A stretch of 18,538 bases of DNA from Methanobacterium sp. (GTDB lineage: Archaea > Methanobacteriota > Methanobacteria > Methanobacteriales > Methanobacteriaceae): NCBI GenBank assembly GCA_020855015.1, contig JAHKLP010000094.1, positions 1-18,538 on the forward strand, given 5' to 3'. Each line of letters opens with the position of its first letter. Within the stretch, counting starts at the first letter, position 1. The notes under the pieces were generated by a model. That model had not been told where the DNA came from. It saw only the letters and a list, made by a program, of their open reading frames with translations, and did no database searches. The position numbers and the translations under genes were made by a program. Of this stretch, positions 1 through 7,307 are shown in pieces.

Positions 1-413
1 GTATTTCCAGTGGCCAACATGGGGTCTGCAACTACCACTATCTTATCATCCACTGTAGGCAGTTTAATGTAGCCAACTTCAACAGGAAATGGGGGGTCAT
101 CTTTTCTCCAGGCACCCACCACACCGTATTGGGCATCTTTAAACACTCTTAAAATCCCCTCCACCAGGGGGATAGCTGCTCTTAGGACATTTACCACCAC
201 AATATCATCTTTATATTTTATCTTTACGCCATCTGCAGTACCTAGGGGGGTTTGAACTGTTATATTCTCTTTTTCAAGAGTGTTTGCCAGCTCATATGCT
301 AACCAACGCCCTATTTCAATTATTCCTCCCCTAAAATTGATTCTGTCTATTTCTTCTTCCCTAATTAGGGTGAGCTTTTCCTGCACCAGTAAGTGGTCAA
401 TTATTTTGATCAT
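1..413 (-). CDS. upp: Uracil phosphoribosyltransferase, 5' part (runs off the window)
   Basis: Makes UMP from uracil and PRPP in pyrimidine salvage, in the cytoplasm. About 137 N-terminal residues are present and the C-terminus lies beyond base 1. The reading frame begins MIKIIDHLLVQEKL and contains the family blocks RGGIIEIGRWLAYEL, a VVNVLRAAIPLVEG segment, and the start of the PRPP-binding loop, VVVADPMLATGN, right at the window edge. The uracil-binding C-terminus is not visible. The ATG at 411-413 is preceded on the minus strand by GGGTG with about 7 bases spacing. It is divergent from the sugar dehydrogenase gene across a 156-base AT-rich spacer that must hold both promoters. Usual length in the family is about 210 residues, so roughly a third is missing only because of the window boundary. 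Confidence 0.93.
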   Translation of the reverse strand, partial: MIKIIDHLLVQEKLTLIREEEIDRINFRGGIIEIGRWLAYELANTLEKENITVQTPLGTADGVKIKYKDDIVVVNVLRAAIPLVEGILRVFKDAQYGVVGAWRKDDPPFPVEVGYIKLPTVDDKIVVVADPMLATGN

Positions 414-569
414 ATTATACACCCGTGTGATGTGTATGGATATTTTTCTATTTTTCTAAGTTCAAATTCTTTTAAATAATTCTTCTTTAAAATTCTTTAA
501 ATGTTCATATATTCATTTTTCCAAAAATTAATGTAACTTAAATTAAATAAATAAAAATGGGGATATGGG

Positions 570-1619
570 ATGAGAAGAAGTTTCCTGGTTATCACTGCAA
601 TACCACTTATTATAATAGCAATTTTTGCAGTTTTCATGCTATTTACTCCAGAGAAAAGTGTCAATGAAACAATTTATGGTGCAGAAACAATAGCAAAGGA
701 CCTAGAAGTACCCTGGGCACTGGCATTCTTACCTGATGACAGTCTGATATTCACAGAACGTGGTGGAAAGGTTAGCATTCTTGAAGGAACTAATGTTAAG
801 TCGGTGGGAAACATTACTGTAACTCAAAATAGTGAATCAGGACTTTTGGGAATTGCAGTAGATCCCAAATTCAATGAAAACCACTACATTTACCTCTATT
901 ATACTAATGGTAATAACAATCAAATTTCACGTTTTATTCTGAATGATACTTTAACTAATGAGACGGTTCTAGTGAATAATATTCCAGCAGCAGCAATACA
1001 TAATGGGGGTAGATTGAAGTTCGGTCCTGATGGAAAACTTTACGCAACTACTGGAGAAGCTGGAAACACTGCACTGGCGCAGGATTTGAATTCACTTGGG
1101 GGAAAAATACTACGAATCAATGCGGATGGTTCAATACCGTCTGATAATCCATTTGGAACTTACGTGTACAGTTATGGGCATCGTGACCCTCAGGGGATTG
1201 TCTGGGGGCCTACTGGAATTATGTACTCGTCTGACCACGGTGATGAGGCCAATGATGAGTTAAACATAATCAAGAAGGGGGAAAACTATGGATGGCCAGA
1301 TTATGAGGGAAACAACACCGTAACTGGATATATCAAACCAATCAGGGCATACACAGAATTCACCCTGGCTCCATCAGGGATAACATATTACCAGAACGCT
1401 GTTTGGATGGCAGGTTTAAGAGGCACTCAGTTGAGAAAATTAACTCTTTCTAGTGATGGGAGTTCTGTTATGGGGGAAAAGGCTTTCTTCACACAATTTG
1501 GCCGGATCCGTGAAGTGGTGGAATATAAAGGATACCTCTACATTTGCACTTCCAACCGTGATGGTCGCGGCACACCCCAAAATGGTGACGATAGAATATT
1601 GAAAATAAAAATAAGCTGA
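570..1619 (+). CDS. PQQ-family glucose/sorbosone dehydrogenase homologue, membrane-anchored or secreted
   Basis: Member of the soluble aldose sugar dehydrogenase family (GSDH, six-bladed beta-propeller). Characterised members oxidise sugars with PQQ and calcium. Residues 1-25 are two arginines followed by a hydrophobic stretch, an uncleaved anchor or signal peptide, so the propeller is expected outside the membrane. Family signatures are intact: VPWALAF (48-54), GLLGIAVDP (92-99), HNGGRLKFGPDG with the candidate catalytic His144, GHRDPQG (203-209), SDHGDEANDELN (221-232), NYGWP (239-243), MAGLRG (280-285), Arg314, and the TSNRDGRG cofactor-site arginines (327-334). Length of 349 fits the Asd/YliI subgroup. 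It stands alone, convergent with trm56. No PQQ-synthesis gene is visible here and methanogens are not known to make PQQ, so the true cofactor and substrate are open. Family assignment is firm; enzymatic activity is inference. The SD before this ATG is weak. Confidence 0.85.
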   Translation: MRRSFLVITAIPLIIIAIFAVFMLFTPEKSVNETIYGAETIAKDLEVPWALAFLPDDSLIFTERGGKVSILEGTNVKSVGNITVTQNSESGLLGIAVDPKFNENHYIYLYYTNGNNNQISRFILNDTLTNETVLVNNIPAAAIHNGGRLKFGPDGKLYATTGEAGNTALAQDLNSLGGKILRINADGSIPSDNPFGTYVYSYGHRDPQGIVWGPTGIMYSSDHGDEANDELNIIKKGENYGWPDYEGNNTVTGYIKPIRAYTEFTLAPSGITYYQNAVWMAGLRGTQLRKLTLSSDGSSVMGEKAFFTQFGRIREVVEYKGYLYICTSNRDGRGTPQNGDDRILKIKIS

Positions 1620-1667
1620 TTTAATTAGGGATTTAAATATAATTATTAGTAATCGGTGGTTTGGGAT

Positions 1668-2231
1668 TCATATTCTCAGTTTAGGATCATCATCATTTCT
1701 TTTATCCCTAATTTTCACGTTTTTACCCTTTTGTGAGGGTATAATTTTCATATCCCCACCTTCGAACTCTAATTCTAATTCTTTACCATCATATAACATG
1801 TGGAGAAACAGAGCCAGTGATGAAACTTCAGAGTGGGGTTGTGTGGTCACAGAAACATTCCAATCCGCCTCTTGATACACTTTGCTGGGCACTCTAGAAC
1901 CACCCACCACCACCAGTTTATCTTGGAGTGATTCCCGGATTTTGGGGGCAACAGTCTGCACAGGCTCACCATACATGGTTAGGTGAATTATTTCTCCACC
2001 ATTATTTTTCCATTCATTCAGCAAGTTCTCCCATTTTTTATGGTATTCAACTCGAAATTCACCACCCCAACGTTTAGCCACATCATGAACATTTTCTATG
2101 AGCTTTTTATCATGATCTCCGCTTAAAAATACTCCGGTAGCACCTAATGCCCTTGCAGTTAAGCAAACATGGGTCGTAATTCTTGCATCACGTTGCCGGC
2201 GGTGATCCAGCCGTAAAACTTTAACTTCCAT
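1668..2231 (-). CDS. tRNA (cytidine(56)-2'-O)-methyltransferase, archaeal Trm56
   Basis: Archaea-specific SPOUT-class methyltransferase that 2'-O-methylates C56 in the T-loop of tRNA using S-adenosylmethionine. The protein opens with VKVLRLDHRRQRDARITTHV, which carries the conserved RLxHRxxRDxRxTTH motif of aTrm56, then LTARALGA and FLSGDHD. The knot region follows: HLTMYGEPV (about 103-111), VVVGGSRVPSKVY (about 127-139) and SVTTQPHSEVSSLALFL (about 147-163). Length of 187 is usual for the family. Its ATG (2229-2231) directly follows the stop codon of cobS, so it is the last gene of a cobZ-cobS-trm56 operon. There is no functional link between tRNA methylation and cobalamin that I can see; co-transcription probably reflects gene packing. 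It ends about 50 bases from the convergent dehydrogenase gene. Confidence 0.9.
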   Translation of the reverse strand: MEVKVLRLDHRRQRDARITTHVCLTARALGATGVFLSGDHDKKLIENVHDVAKRWGGEFRVEYHKKWENLLNEWKNNGGEIIHLTMYGEPVQTVAPKIRESLQDKLVVVGGSRVPSKVYQEADWNVSVTTQPHSEVSSLALFLHMLYDGKELELEFEGGDMKIIPSQKGKNVKIRDKRNDDDPKLRI

Positions 2232-3041
2232 CTAAAAACCCCATAAAATGAATATAACCATGACTAAGAGGGATAACATTCTCCCTATTTCGTTTGATGC
2301 TCCCAATATATCTCCAGTAGTATATTTAAAACTTCTTCTGGTTATTAAGACCATTATAATTCCTGAAATAATTCCTCCTATTATTCCCATGATCCCAATG
2401 TATTCAAATGCATAGAATCCTATAAGGAGGGTTAAAACTACCGAAATCATGAGTAATTTCCAGTTCATATTCTTTATAAAGTACATTCCAGTGCCATTAT
2501 CCAGTGATTTTGAAAAAGTTGCACAGCTTACCAGACTAATTTTGGCAGCTATTTCAGAAACCAAAAGGGCGGGAAAGATGTAAATCATGGGAACACTTGC
2601 TATGGATGTGAATGTTATGAGGGAAACAGTTAGAAGGATAGCCAAACCACCAGTTCCGATTCGTTTATCTCTCATAATCTCTATTCTACGCTCTGGACTA
2701 CCATGGGCCATTAAACCATCACCAAAATCAATCAATCCATCCAGATGATGGAAGCCAGTGAAGGATATGGCCAGACTGTAAATCAGTGCAGCTGATAACA
2801 ATGGGTATAGATGGATGGGATCGATAAGTAACCATCCGAAGCCTCCCACAATTATTCCAATGAAAGCCCCAATTAAGGGCCATAAAAATGTGAACCTTGC
2901 CATTTCCTGGATGGTGCTATGTATATTCAGGGGTAGTATGGTGGAGAAAGATATCAGACCTATAAAGCCCTGCCAACTAAAAGGAGGATTTTCCATTATT
3001 TTGTTATTTGAATGGGCTTCTTTTTCTTTTGAAGTGTTCAT
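2232..3041 (-). CDS. cobS: Adenosylcobinamide-GDP ribazoletransferase (cobalamin-5'-phosphate synthase)
   Basis: Integral membrane enzyme that joins adenosylcobinamide-GDP to alpha-ribazole (or its 5'-phosphate), the last assembly step of coenzyme B12, which methanogens need for the methyltransferase Mtr. The N-terminal part has GFIGLISFSTILPLN, the usual start of CobS. The catalytic, metal-binding region is at about 97-134: FHHLDGLIDFGDGL, then RRIEIMRDKRIGTGGLA. Several hydrophobic helices follow. I place the start at the ATG at 3039-3041. A GTG at 3051-3053 would add four residues, but it sits inside the Shine-Dalgarno-like GAGGAGTGAT, which is well spaced for the inner ATG. The stop codon of the upstream cobZ overlaps that same site, so translation of the two is probably coupled. 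It abuts trm56 with no gap. Confidence 0.92.
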   Translation of the reverse strand: MNTSKEKEAHSNNKIMENPPFSWQGFIGLISFSTILPLNIHSTIQEMARFTFLWPLIGAFIGIIVGGFGWLLIDPIHLYPLLSAALIYSLAISFTGFHHLDGLIDFGDGLMAHGSPERRIEIMRDKRIGTGGLAILLTVSLITFTSIASVPMIYIFPALLVSEIAAKISLVSCATFSKSLDNGTGMYFIKNMNWKLLMISVVLTLLIGFYAFEYIGIMGIIGGIISGIIMVLITRRSFKYTTGDILGASNEIGRMLSLLVMVIFILWGF

Positions 3042-3049
3042 GATGTTTA

Positions 3050-3496
3050 TCACTCCTCAAAAAGTTTGGACATGCATCCAGCAACCAGTCCGGCGAAAAC
3101 ATCGTCAAGCATAGGGCCTAACGTTCCAATTATCCCCGGTTTTGCCTCATCATATCTTTTAAAGTTAAATATGGCCTTGCTACCAGCGATCTGGTTGGCA
3201 ATAGCCATTCCCAGAACCTCATCCGAGTACAAGTATGCAGGATCATCCTCAACATCAACCCCTTCAATGCGATGATTTTTAAGATCATCCTCAACACGAA
3301 TACCAGCCACAATCAATACTACTACGTTTATATCTTCCAAGGATTTCCTGATTTGTTTTTCCAGAGCTATTTCTAACTTTTCTGTTTTCTCAACTCCTGC
3401 CAGAAGCTCCAGACCAGCTTCCACCAATTGGGGTACTTCAACCCCCGCCTCTGACATAAATTCATAAATGGAGTTAGATATTCCTTTTTCTTCCAT
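3050..3496 (-). CDS. cobZ: Alpha-ribazole-5'-phosphate phosphatase, CobZ type (PgpA fold)
   Basis: Belongs to the phosphatidylglycerophosphatase A superfamily. Archaeal members next to cobS are CobZ, shown in Methanosarcina to dephosphorylate alpha-ribazole phosphate in place of bacterial CobC. Family marks are SDEVLGMAIANQIAG (about 91-105), YDEAKPGIIG (115-124) and the acidic metal site MLDDVFAGLVAG (129-140). Placement directly before cobS, sharing bases at the stop, supports nucleotide-loop assembly rather than lipid synthesis, although a PgpA role cannot be excluded by sequence alone. I choose the ATG at 3494-3496, which has AGGTG six bases upstream. A GTG at 3503-3505 would add three residues but lies within that ribosome site. 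It is the first gene of the operon, and a 9-bp inverted repeat lies just upstream (3516-3551). Confidence 0.85.
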   Translation of the reverse strand: MEEKGISNSIYEFMSEAGVEVPQLVEAGLELLAGVEKTEKLEIALEKQIRKSLEDINVVVLIVAGIRVEDDLKNHRIEGVDVEDDPAYLYSDEVLGMAIANQIAGSKAIFNFKRYDEAKPGIIGTLGPMLDDVFAGLVAGCMSKLFEE

Positions 3497-3515
3497 TAAA
3501 AACACCTATTAATTC

Positions 3516-3551
3516 TAAATATTACTAAGGGGGTGTTATTCTTAATATTTA
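3516..3551. promoter_or_regulatory. 9-bp inverted repeat upstream of cobZ
   Basis: TAAATATTA (3516-3524) and its perfect reverse complement TAATATTTA (3543-3551) flank an 18-base GT-rich centre. It begins 20 bases upstream of the cobZ ATG, so it overlaps the expected promoter and leader of the cobalamin operon. It could be a repressor operator or a leader hairpin. It does not resemble the bacterial B12 riboswitch as far as I can see. The remainder of the spacer to the next gene (3552-3749) is AT-rich and must contain the promoter of the + strand gene; I see no further gene in it. Confidence 0.35.
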
Positions 3552-3749
3552 ACTCTAAATAAGGAGAATAACTCTGTTTTTATTATTTTTTGGCATTGAT
3601 ATAATGCATGTTACTACTATATGGATAAATTATTTAGATATATGGTAACATAAATATCATTAAAATTATCTAGCGTATGTAATAGCCGGTGATAATTAGG
3701 ATATTCCAACGGTAGTATATGGCCAGATCAACAAATGGAGGTGTTATTT

Positions 3750-4253
3750 TTGAAAGTTCATCTTAGAGTCTTTGTTGAAGTAGAAAACCTGGGAAAAGCC
3801 ATGAATGCCCTTGTTGATGCAGGTATTACTGGGTTCTATGTTCTTGAATATAAAGGTATGTCTCCTCAGGATTGGAAAGGATTTTCCATAAAAGAAGACC
3901 CTAAATCAGCGGTGGGGCTCATCAGGGACTATGCTAATGATGCTATGCTCATCTGTAGTGTGGTTGATGAGGATAAAACTGACAAAATAGTTGAAGAGAT
4001 AATGGAGTCATTGGAAGGTGAGAAATATACCATTCTAGAAGTTCCTATAAAACGTATCATAGTGAACTATAAGCAAAAGGAATCAGAACGGGCTGAAACA
4101 TGGTTATTAGAAAAAGAAGTTCCTTGCTTTTACTGTGGTGAAAATGCTGTTCAGAGAATCAGAATAGATATGAATAAAGCGAAAATATGGTGTACTAATT
4201 GTGGGGCTGCTCGTTACTACCTTGTTAAGGGTGTAGAGAAGGAGGAAAAGTAA
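3750..4253 (+). CDS. MJ1244-type PII-like protein with C-terminal zinc ribbon
   Basis: Resembles the archaeal family annotated as a distant homologue of nitrogen regulatory protein PII (Nit_Regul_Hom, MJ1244 type); the molecular role is unknown. Residues 1-100 give a ferredoxin-like PII pattern: MKVHLRVFVEVENLGKAMNAL, then ITGFYVLEYKGMSP, then LICSVVDEDKTDKIVEEI. The C-terminal 45 residues carry a zinc ribbon with C126, C129, C148 and C151 (C-x2-C-x18-C-x2-C). I choose the TTG at 3750: GGAGGTG lies at 3737-3743, six bases before it. The ATG at 3735 would place that Shine-Dalgarno site inside the coding region and add five residues unlike the family start. The stop codon overlaps the ATG of the next small gene by one base, so the two are co-translated. 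Confidence 0.78.
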   Translation: MKVHLRVFVEVENLGKAMNALVDAGITGFYVLEYKGMSPQDWKGFSIKEDPKSAVGLIRDYANDAMLICSVVDEDKTDKIVEEIMESLEGEKYTILEVPIKRIIVNYKQKESERAETWLLEKEVPCFYCGENAVQRIRIDMNKAKIWCTNCGAARYYLVKGVEKEEK

Positions 4254-4423
4254 TGGTTGTGAAAAAATGGAAACTTGAAAAAGGTGCCAGCTGTTATAAC
4301 TGTGGAGATGCCACTATTCATGATGTAGAGGTAGATCAGTATAACATCAAAATACGTTGCCGGGACTGTGGATTTGCCCGTTTTTACGCCTTTCACATGG
4401 TAAATTTACCTGATAAAAAGTGA
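4253..4423 (+). CDS. 56-residue zinc-ribbon protein, paralogue of the preceding gene's C-terminus
   Basis: Short protein starting MVVKKWKLEKGASC. Its ATG (4253-4255) shares one base with the TAA of the upstream gene and has GGAGG at 4241-4245, so translation is very likely. It has four cysteines, C14, C17, C36 and C39, with the same C-x2-C-x18-C-x2-C spacing as the upstream zinc ribbon. The second half of the ribbon is also alike: RCRDCGFARFYAF here against WCTNCGAARYYLV there. It therefore looks like a duplicated free-standing zinc ribbon that may pair with, or compete with, the ribbon of the PII-like protein. Function is unknown. It is short enough to be missed by length-limited gene calling. 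It ends 78 bases before the convergent NapH-like gene. Confidence 0.85.
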   Translation: MVVKKWKLEKGASCYNCGDATIHDVEVDQYNIKIRCRDCGFARFYAFHMVNLPDKK

Positions 4424-4501
4424 TCTATCATTTCTTAGTGAATAATATATCATTATGAGAGATCAAATTCCTTTTTATTAGATCTGAATCTTTTTTCTAC
4501 T

Positions 4502-5281
4502 CTATTTTTCAGGGATGTTGAAAGAGTAAGCTATTGCTTCTTTTTTGCATGCACGAATACAGTCACCGCATAATATGCAATCAGAATTATCCAAAGAATG
4601 TATCGTTTCAGTTTTGTTAACCATAGATTCCACTTCCAAACCCATAGGACAGGCATGGTTACAAAGTTTACAATCATTACAGTTATCGGGAACTGCCTTA
4701 ATGGTTAAGGAAGGAATTCTAATAAATCGCGATATTTTATTGGCAATGTTCAGGAAAACTGCTTGAGGACATAGATAACAACAAAATGCCCTGTTACCTA
4801 ACAAGCTAAATAACCCTACTCCTACCATAAAAATTAAGACAATAAACATTACTCCAAAACTGTTTATTCCCACAAAATTCAGTTGAGAACTAATAAGAAG
4901 AGGATCAAAACCTCTGACGCCTCCCATGGCTATTCTAGAATAGATTATCAAACCTAAAAAACATGCAAACGATAAATATTTAATTTTTGTAGCTTTACTA
5001 GATTTTGCTTTTCTATTGAGTATCCATCCACCCATCACTTCCTGCAAAGCCCCGTAAGGACACAGATAACCACAAGAAACTCCACGACCAGCAAAAATTG
5101 ACAAGATCATCCATGAAATAAAAATAACTGAACTGAAGGTCATAACTCCATTAAGTGAACCTAAAACTATTTTCACCGGTGAATATATGATCATTAGAAT
5201 GGGTAGAAAAATAACCAGCATTAACATTACAGGCCCTCGAAAGCCTATTTTTCTTTTTATCTGTTTCCAACTTAATTTCAA
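4502..5281 (-). CDS. NapH-like membrane 4Fe-4S protein
   Basis: Polytopic membrane ferredoxin of the NapH/NosR/CcoG-like group. Hydrophobic helices are near residues 16-44, 48-66, 100-117 and 138-162. Two CxxxCP motifs, CGYLCP (70-75) and CCYLCP (168-172, with C167 just before), follow helices as in NapH. Two classical 4Fe-4S ferredoxin motifs are at C201/204/207/211 and C235/238/241/245. In bacteria NapH passes quinol electrons to a periplasmic partner; methanogens of this order lack quinones, so here it probably moves electrons between cytoplasmic ferredoxin and some membrane partner. No partner gene is adjacent. The start is a TTG (5279-5281) supported by GAGGT about seven bases upstream; I see no better ATG. 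It is alone on its strand, convergent with the zinc-ribbon pair. Confidence 0.8.
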   Translation of the reverse strand: MKLSWKQIKRKIGFRGPVMLMLVIFLPILMIIYSPVKIVLGSLNGVMTFSSVIFISWMILSIFAGRGVSCGYLCPYGALQEVMGGWILNRKAKSSKATKIKYLSFACFLGLIIYSRIAMGGVRGFDPLLISSQLNFVGINSFGVMFIVLIFMVGVGLFSLLGNRAFCCYLCPQAVFLNIANKISRFIRIPSLTIKAVPDNCNDCKLCNHACPMGLEVESMVNKTETIHSLDNSDCILCGDCIRACKKEAIAYSFNIPEK

Positions 5282-5383
5282 TTTTTTAACCTCTGATCAT
5301 CATTTATTGAATTTAGAGCATAAGTCTTAGGGATATTTTAGATTCAACTGAAATGAGATTTATTATAAAAAAGTCATAATTAG

Positions 5384-5427
5384 TAAAAAAAGTTAAAAAT
5401 AAAAAAATAGGTAAATGAAACCTATTT
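5384..5427 (-). terminator. Hairpin plus T-tract terminator of the small heat shock gene
   Basis: On the minus strand, seven bases past the hsp20 stop codon, a perfect 7-bp stem (AAATAGG with CCTATTT; plus-strand arms 5405-5411 and 5421-5427, 9-base loop) is followed by a long T-rich run. This has the form of a bacterial-style intrinsic terminator; the T-tract alone would serve for archaeal RNA polymerase. Confidence 0.65.
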
Positions 5428-5433
5428 GTCGAG

Positions 5434-5883
5434 TTACTTGATTTTAACTTTGAAGCTTTCGGTTTTTTCCTGTTTGGGAATTTCTACAGTGAGGACGCCA
5501 TTTTCAAATTCTGCTTCAGCTTCCTGGGGAATAACCTTCTTGGGTAGTCTTACAGTTCTGCGAACAACCCCCGATTTTCGGTCATGTAGAGTTAAGTGGC
5601 TGCCACGATTTATCTCCTGTTCAATGTCGAAACTGGCTTTAACTCGAACCCTGGTTTCGGTGACATCCAGATCAATATCCTTCTTGTCAACACCTGGCAA
5701 GTCTACATGGACGATAACACTCTCATCTGTCTCGAGAATATCTTTTCCAGGGACAAATGTGTAGTCAACAATGGATTTATTGATGTCCTTACTGATACTG
5801 TCGATAGTTTTCGCAGTATCGGCCATCATCTTCTCTATAAACCCTTTCCTATCTAAAATAGTCCTACTCCTTCTTCTTTTCAT
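5434..5883 (-). CDS. Small heat shock protein, Hsp20/alpha-crystallin family
   Basis: ATP-independent holdase chaperone that forms oligomers and binds unfolding proteins in the cytoplasm. Residues 1-45 are a basic, variable N-terminus beginning MKRRRSRTILDRKG. The alpha-crystallin domain follows: VPGKDILETDESVIVHVDLPGVDKKDIDLDV in two adjoining blocks, then VRRTVRLPKKVIPQEAEAEFENGVLTVEIPK, with the hallmark A-x-x-x-n-GVL motif. A short C-terminal tail ends in VKIK, an I-x-I-like anchoring motif. I choose the ATG at 5881-5883, which has GAGGTGA five bases upstream. A TTG at 5908-5910 would add nine residues including that ribosome site. It has its own promoter and terminator and is divergent from larC. 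The leader carries repeats that may give heat control. Confidence 0.92.
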   Translation of the reverse strand: MKRRRSRTILDRKGFIEKMMADTAKTIDSISKDINKSIVDYTFVPGKDILETDESVIVHVDLPGVDKKDIDLDVTETRVRVKASFDIEQEINRGSHLTLHDRKSGVVRRTVRLPKKVIPQEAEAEFENGVLTVEIPKQEKTESFKVKIK

Positions 5884-5888
5884 ATATT

Positions 5889-5962
5889 TCACCTCATAGT
5901 TGTGAGTCAAACTCTTTTTGAGTCATTTTATTATAGTATAGAATCAATTATATAAAATTTCC
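5889..5962 (-). promoter_or_regulatory. hsp20 promoter and repeat-rich leader
   Basis: Minus-strand reading shows AGGAAA followed by TTTTATATAA (plus-strand 5945-5962), a good archaeal BRE/TATA pair. Transcription would start about 25 bases on, near 5924. Exactly there lie two copies of GAGTCA (5904-5909 and 5920-5925, plus strand) with an ACTC between them at 5911-5914, giving alternating inverted half-sites. A 4-bp hairpin (plus-strand 5893-5896 with 5903-5906) would pair the front of the Shine-Dalgarno site GAGGTGA (5889-5895). The layout suits a repressor at the start site, a heat-melted leader, or both. The promoter elements are seen; the regulation is inference. Confidence 0.5.
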
Positions 5963-6106
5963 TAGAAAATGAGAAAAGCATACATCAACCATTTTAATGA
6001 CATTAAATAGATTTATAATTACATAAAATAAGCATAAAATAGGGACTAATGCTTGAATTAATCGGGTTTAAAAAGAATAAATGGTAATCTTGGAGGATTT
6101 AAAGTT

Positions 6107-7303
6107 ATGGTGATAGTAATTGACCCTCAACAATCAGGAATATCTGGAAACATGATGATAGGGGCCTTAGTTCACTCAGGAGCAGATCCTGAATCAGTTA
6201 AAGACATCATGGAATATTATGGGTCTCATTTTGGCGAAGTGAATGTTACAATAGGCCTTATCAAAAAATCAGGGATTAAGTCCGTTTTTGCAGATGTCCA
6301 ATGTTCTGACCACAACTCCATAGCTTATAACGATCTAATTGAAACTCTAGATGGGATAAACCACGAAAAAGTCACACCAGATATTTTAGAATTCGCTAAA
6401 AAAGTGTTCAAAACACTGGCACTCGCAGAATCCCATGTGCATGGCATTGGTCTTGACAAAATCCATTTTCATGAGGTTGGAGCTGCTGATGCTGTTGCAG
6501 ATATAATGGGCTCTTCATATGCATTTCATGAGCTAGGATTTGCGGCTAAAAAAGTTTATGGACTTCCTCCTGCCCTTGGAGGGGGCAGAATAAAAACTAG
6601 ACATGGAAATCTGAGTGTACCTGCACCTGCCACTCTGGAAATACTTAAAAATGTCCCGGTCATAGGTGGTCCTGTAAATTATGAATTAACTACTCCTACT
6701 GGTGCTGCTTTGCTGGTAAATATGGTGGATGAATTCACTGATTTTTATCCAGTGATAATTAACCAGAATGTTTCTTATGGTGCCGGAAAACTCGATCTGG
6801 AATTTCCTAATGTTTTACGGATAGTTACAGGCACTACTCCACTTCCCATTGATACAATCTCCATCCTGGAAACTAACCTCGACGATGTTACCGGAGAAAT
6901 ATTAGGCCACACTGTGGACAGGTTAATGGAAGAAGGGGCTTTGGATGTTACTATAATTCCCACTATAGCCAAAAAAAACAGGCCAGGACATCTTTTAAGA
7001 GTGATTACTAAATTAGATATGTGTGATGTTCTTTCAGAGATTATAATTCGTGAAACAGGGACCCTTGGAGTTAGAATCATTCCTTATGTGCACAGGAACA
7101 TAGTAAAGCGGGAGGTAATCCCGTTAAAGATTGATTTTAACGGCCAAGTCAAGACAGTGAGGGTGAAGGTGGCAGAGATAGATGGAGAAATAGTAAATGT
7201 AACTGCTGAATATGAGGATGCCAGAAAAGTTTCAAATCAGATGGATATTCCTTTAAAGGATGTTATAAGGATTATTAACCAAAAAACAAATTTGGGTGAA
7301 TAA
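6107..7303 (+). CDS. larC: LarC, nickel-pincer cofactor nickel-insertion protein (DUF111)
   Basis: LarC is a CTP-dependent nickel-inserting cyclometallase that completes the nickel-pincer nucleotide cofactor of lactate racemase and related LarA enzymes. The N-terminal block DPQQSGISGNMMIGAL (6-21) and the histidine-rich segments AESHVHG (107-113) and HFHEVGAADAVADI (120-133) match the family. The ELTTPTGAALL and SYGAGKLDLEFPNVLR blocks and a C-terminal half containing LETNLDDVTGEILG complete it. At 398 residues it is a full single-frame LarC, unlike the frameshifted larC1/larC2 of some bacteria. GGAGGAT precedes the ATG. The promoter is probably the TTTATAATTA near 6010-6019. The next gene's ribosome site and start lie within or beside its 3' end, so the two are linked. 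No larA, larB or larE is in this window, so the final client enzyme is unknown. Confidence 0.92.
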   Translation: MVIVIDPQQSGISGNMMIGALVHSGADPESVKDIMEYYGSHFGEVNVTIGLIKKSGIKSVFADVQCSDHNSIAYNDLIETLDGINHEKVTPDILEFAKKVFKTLALAESHVHGIGLDKIHFHEVGAADAVADIMGSSYAFHELGFAAKKVYGLPPALGGGRIKTRHGNLSVPAPATLEILKNVPVIGGPVNYELTTPTGAALLVNMVDEFTDFYPVIINQNVSYGAGKLDLEFPNVLRIVTGTTPLPIDTISILETNLDDVTGEILGHTVDRLMEEGALDVTIIPTIAKKNRPGHLLRVITKLDMCDVLSEIIIRETGTLGVRIIPYVHRNIVKREVIPLKIDFNGQVKTVRVKVAEIDGEIVNVTAEYEDARKVSNQMDIPLKDVIRIINQKTNLGE

Positions 7304-7307
7304 AATT

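Noticed and set aside
414..569. Possible small gene between upp and the dehydrogenase
   Set aside because: Only AT-rich sequence with stops in all frames; best explained as divergent promoters.
2815..3275. Plus-strand frames over cobS and cobZ
   Set aside because: Shadows of two well supported cobalamin genes.
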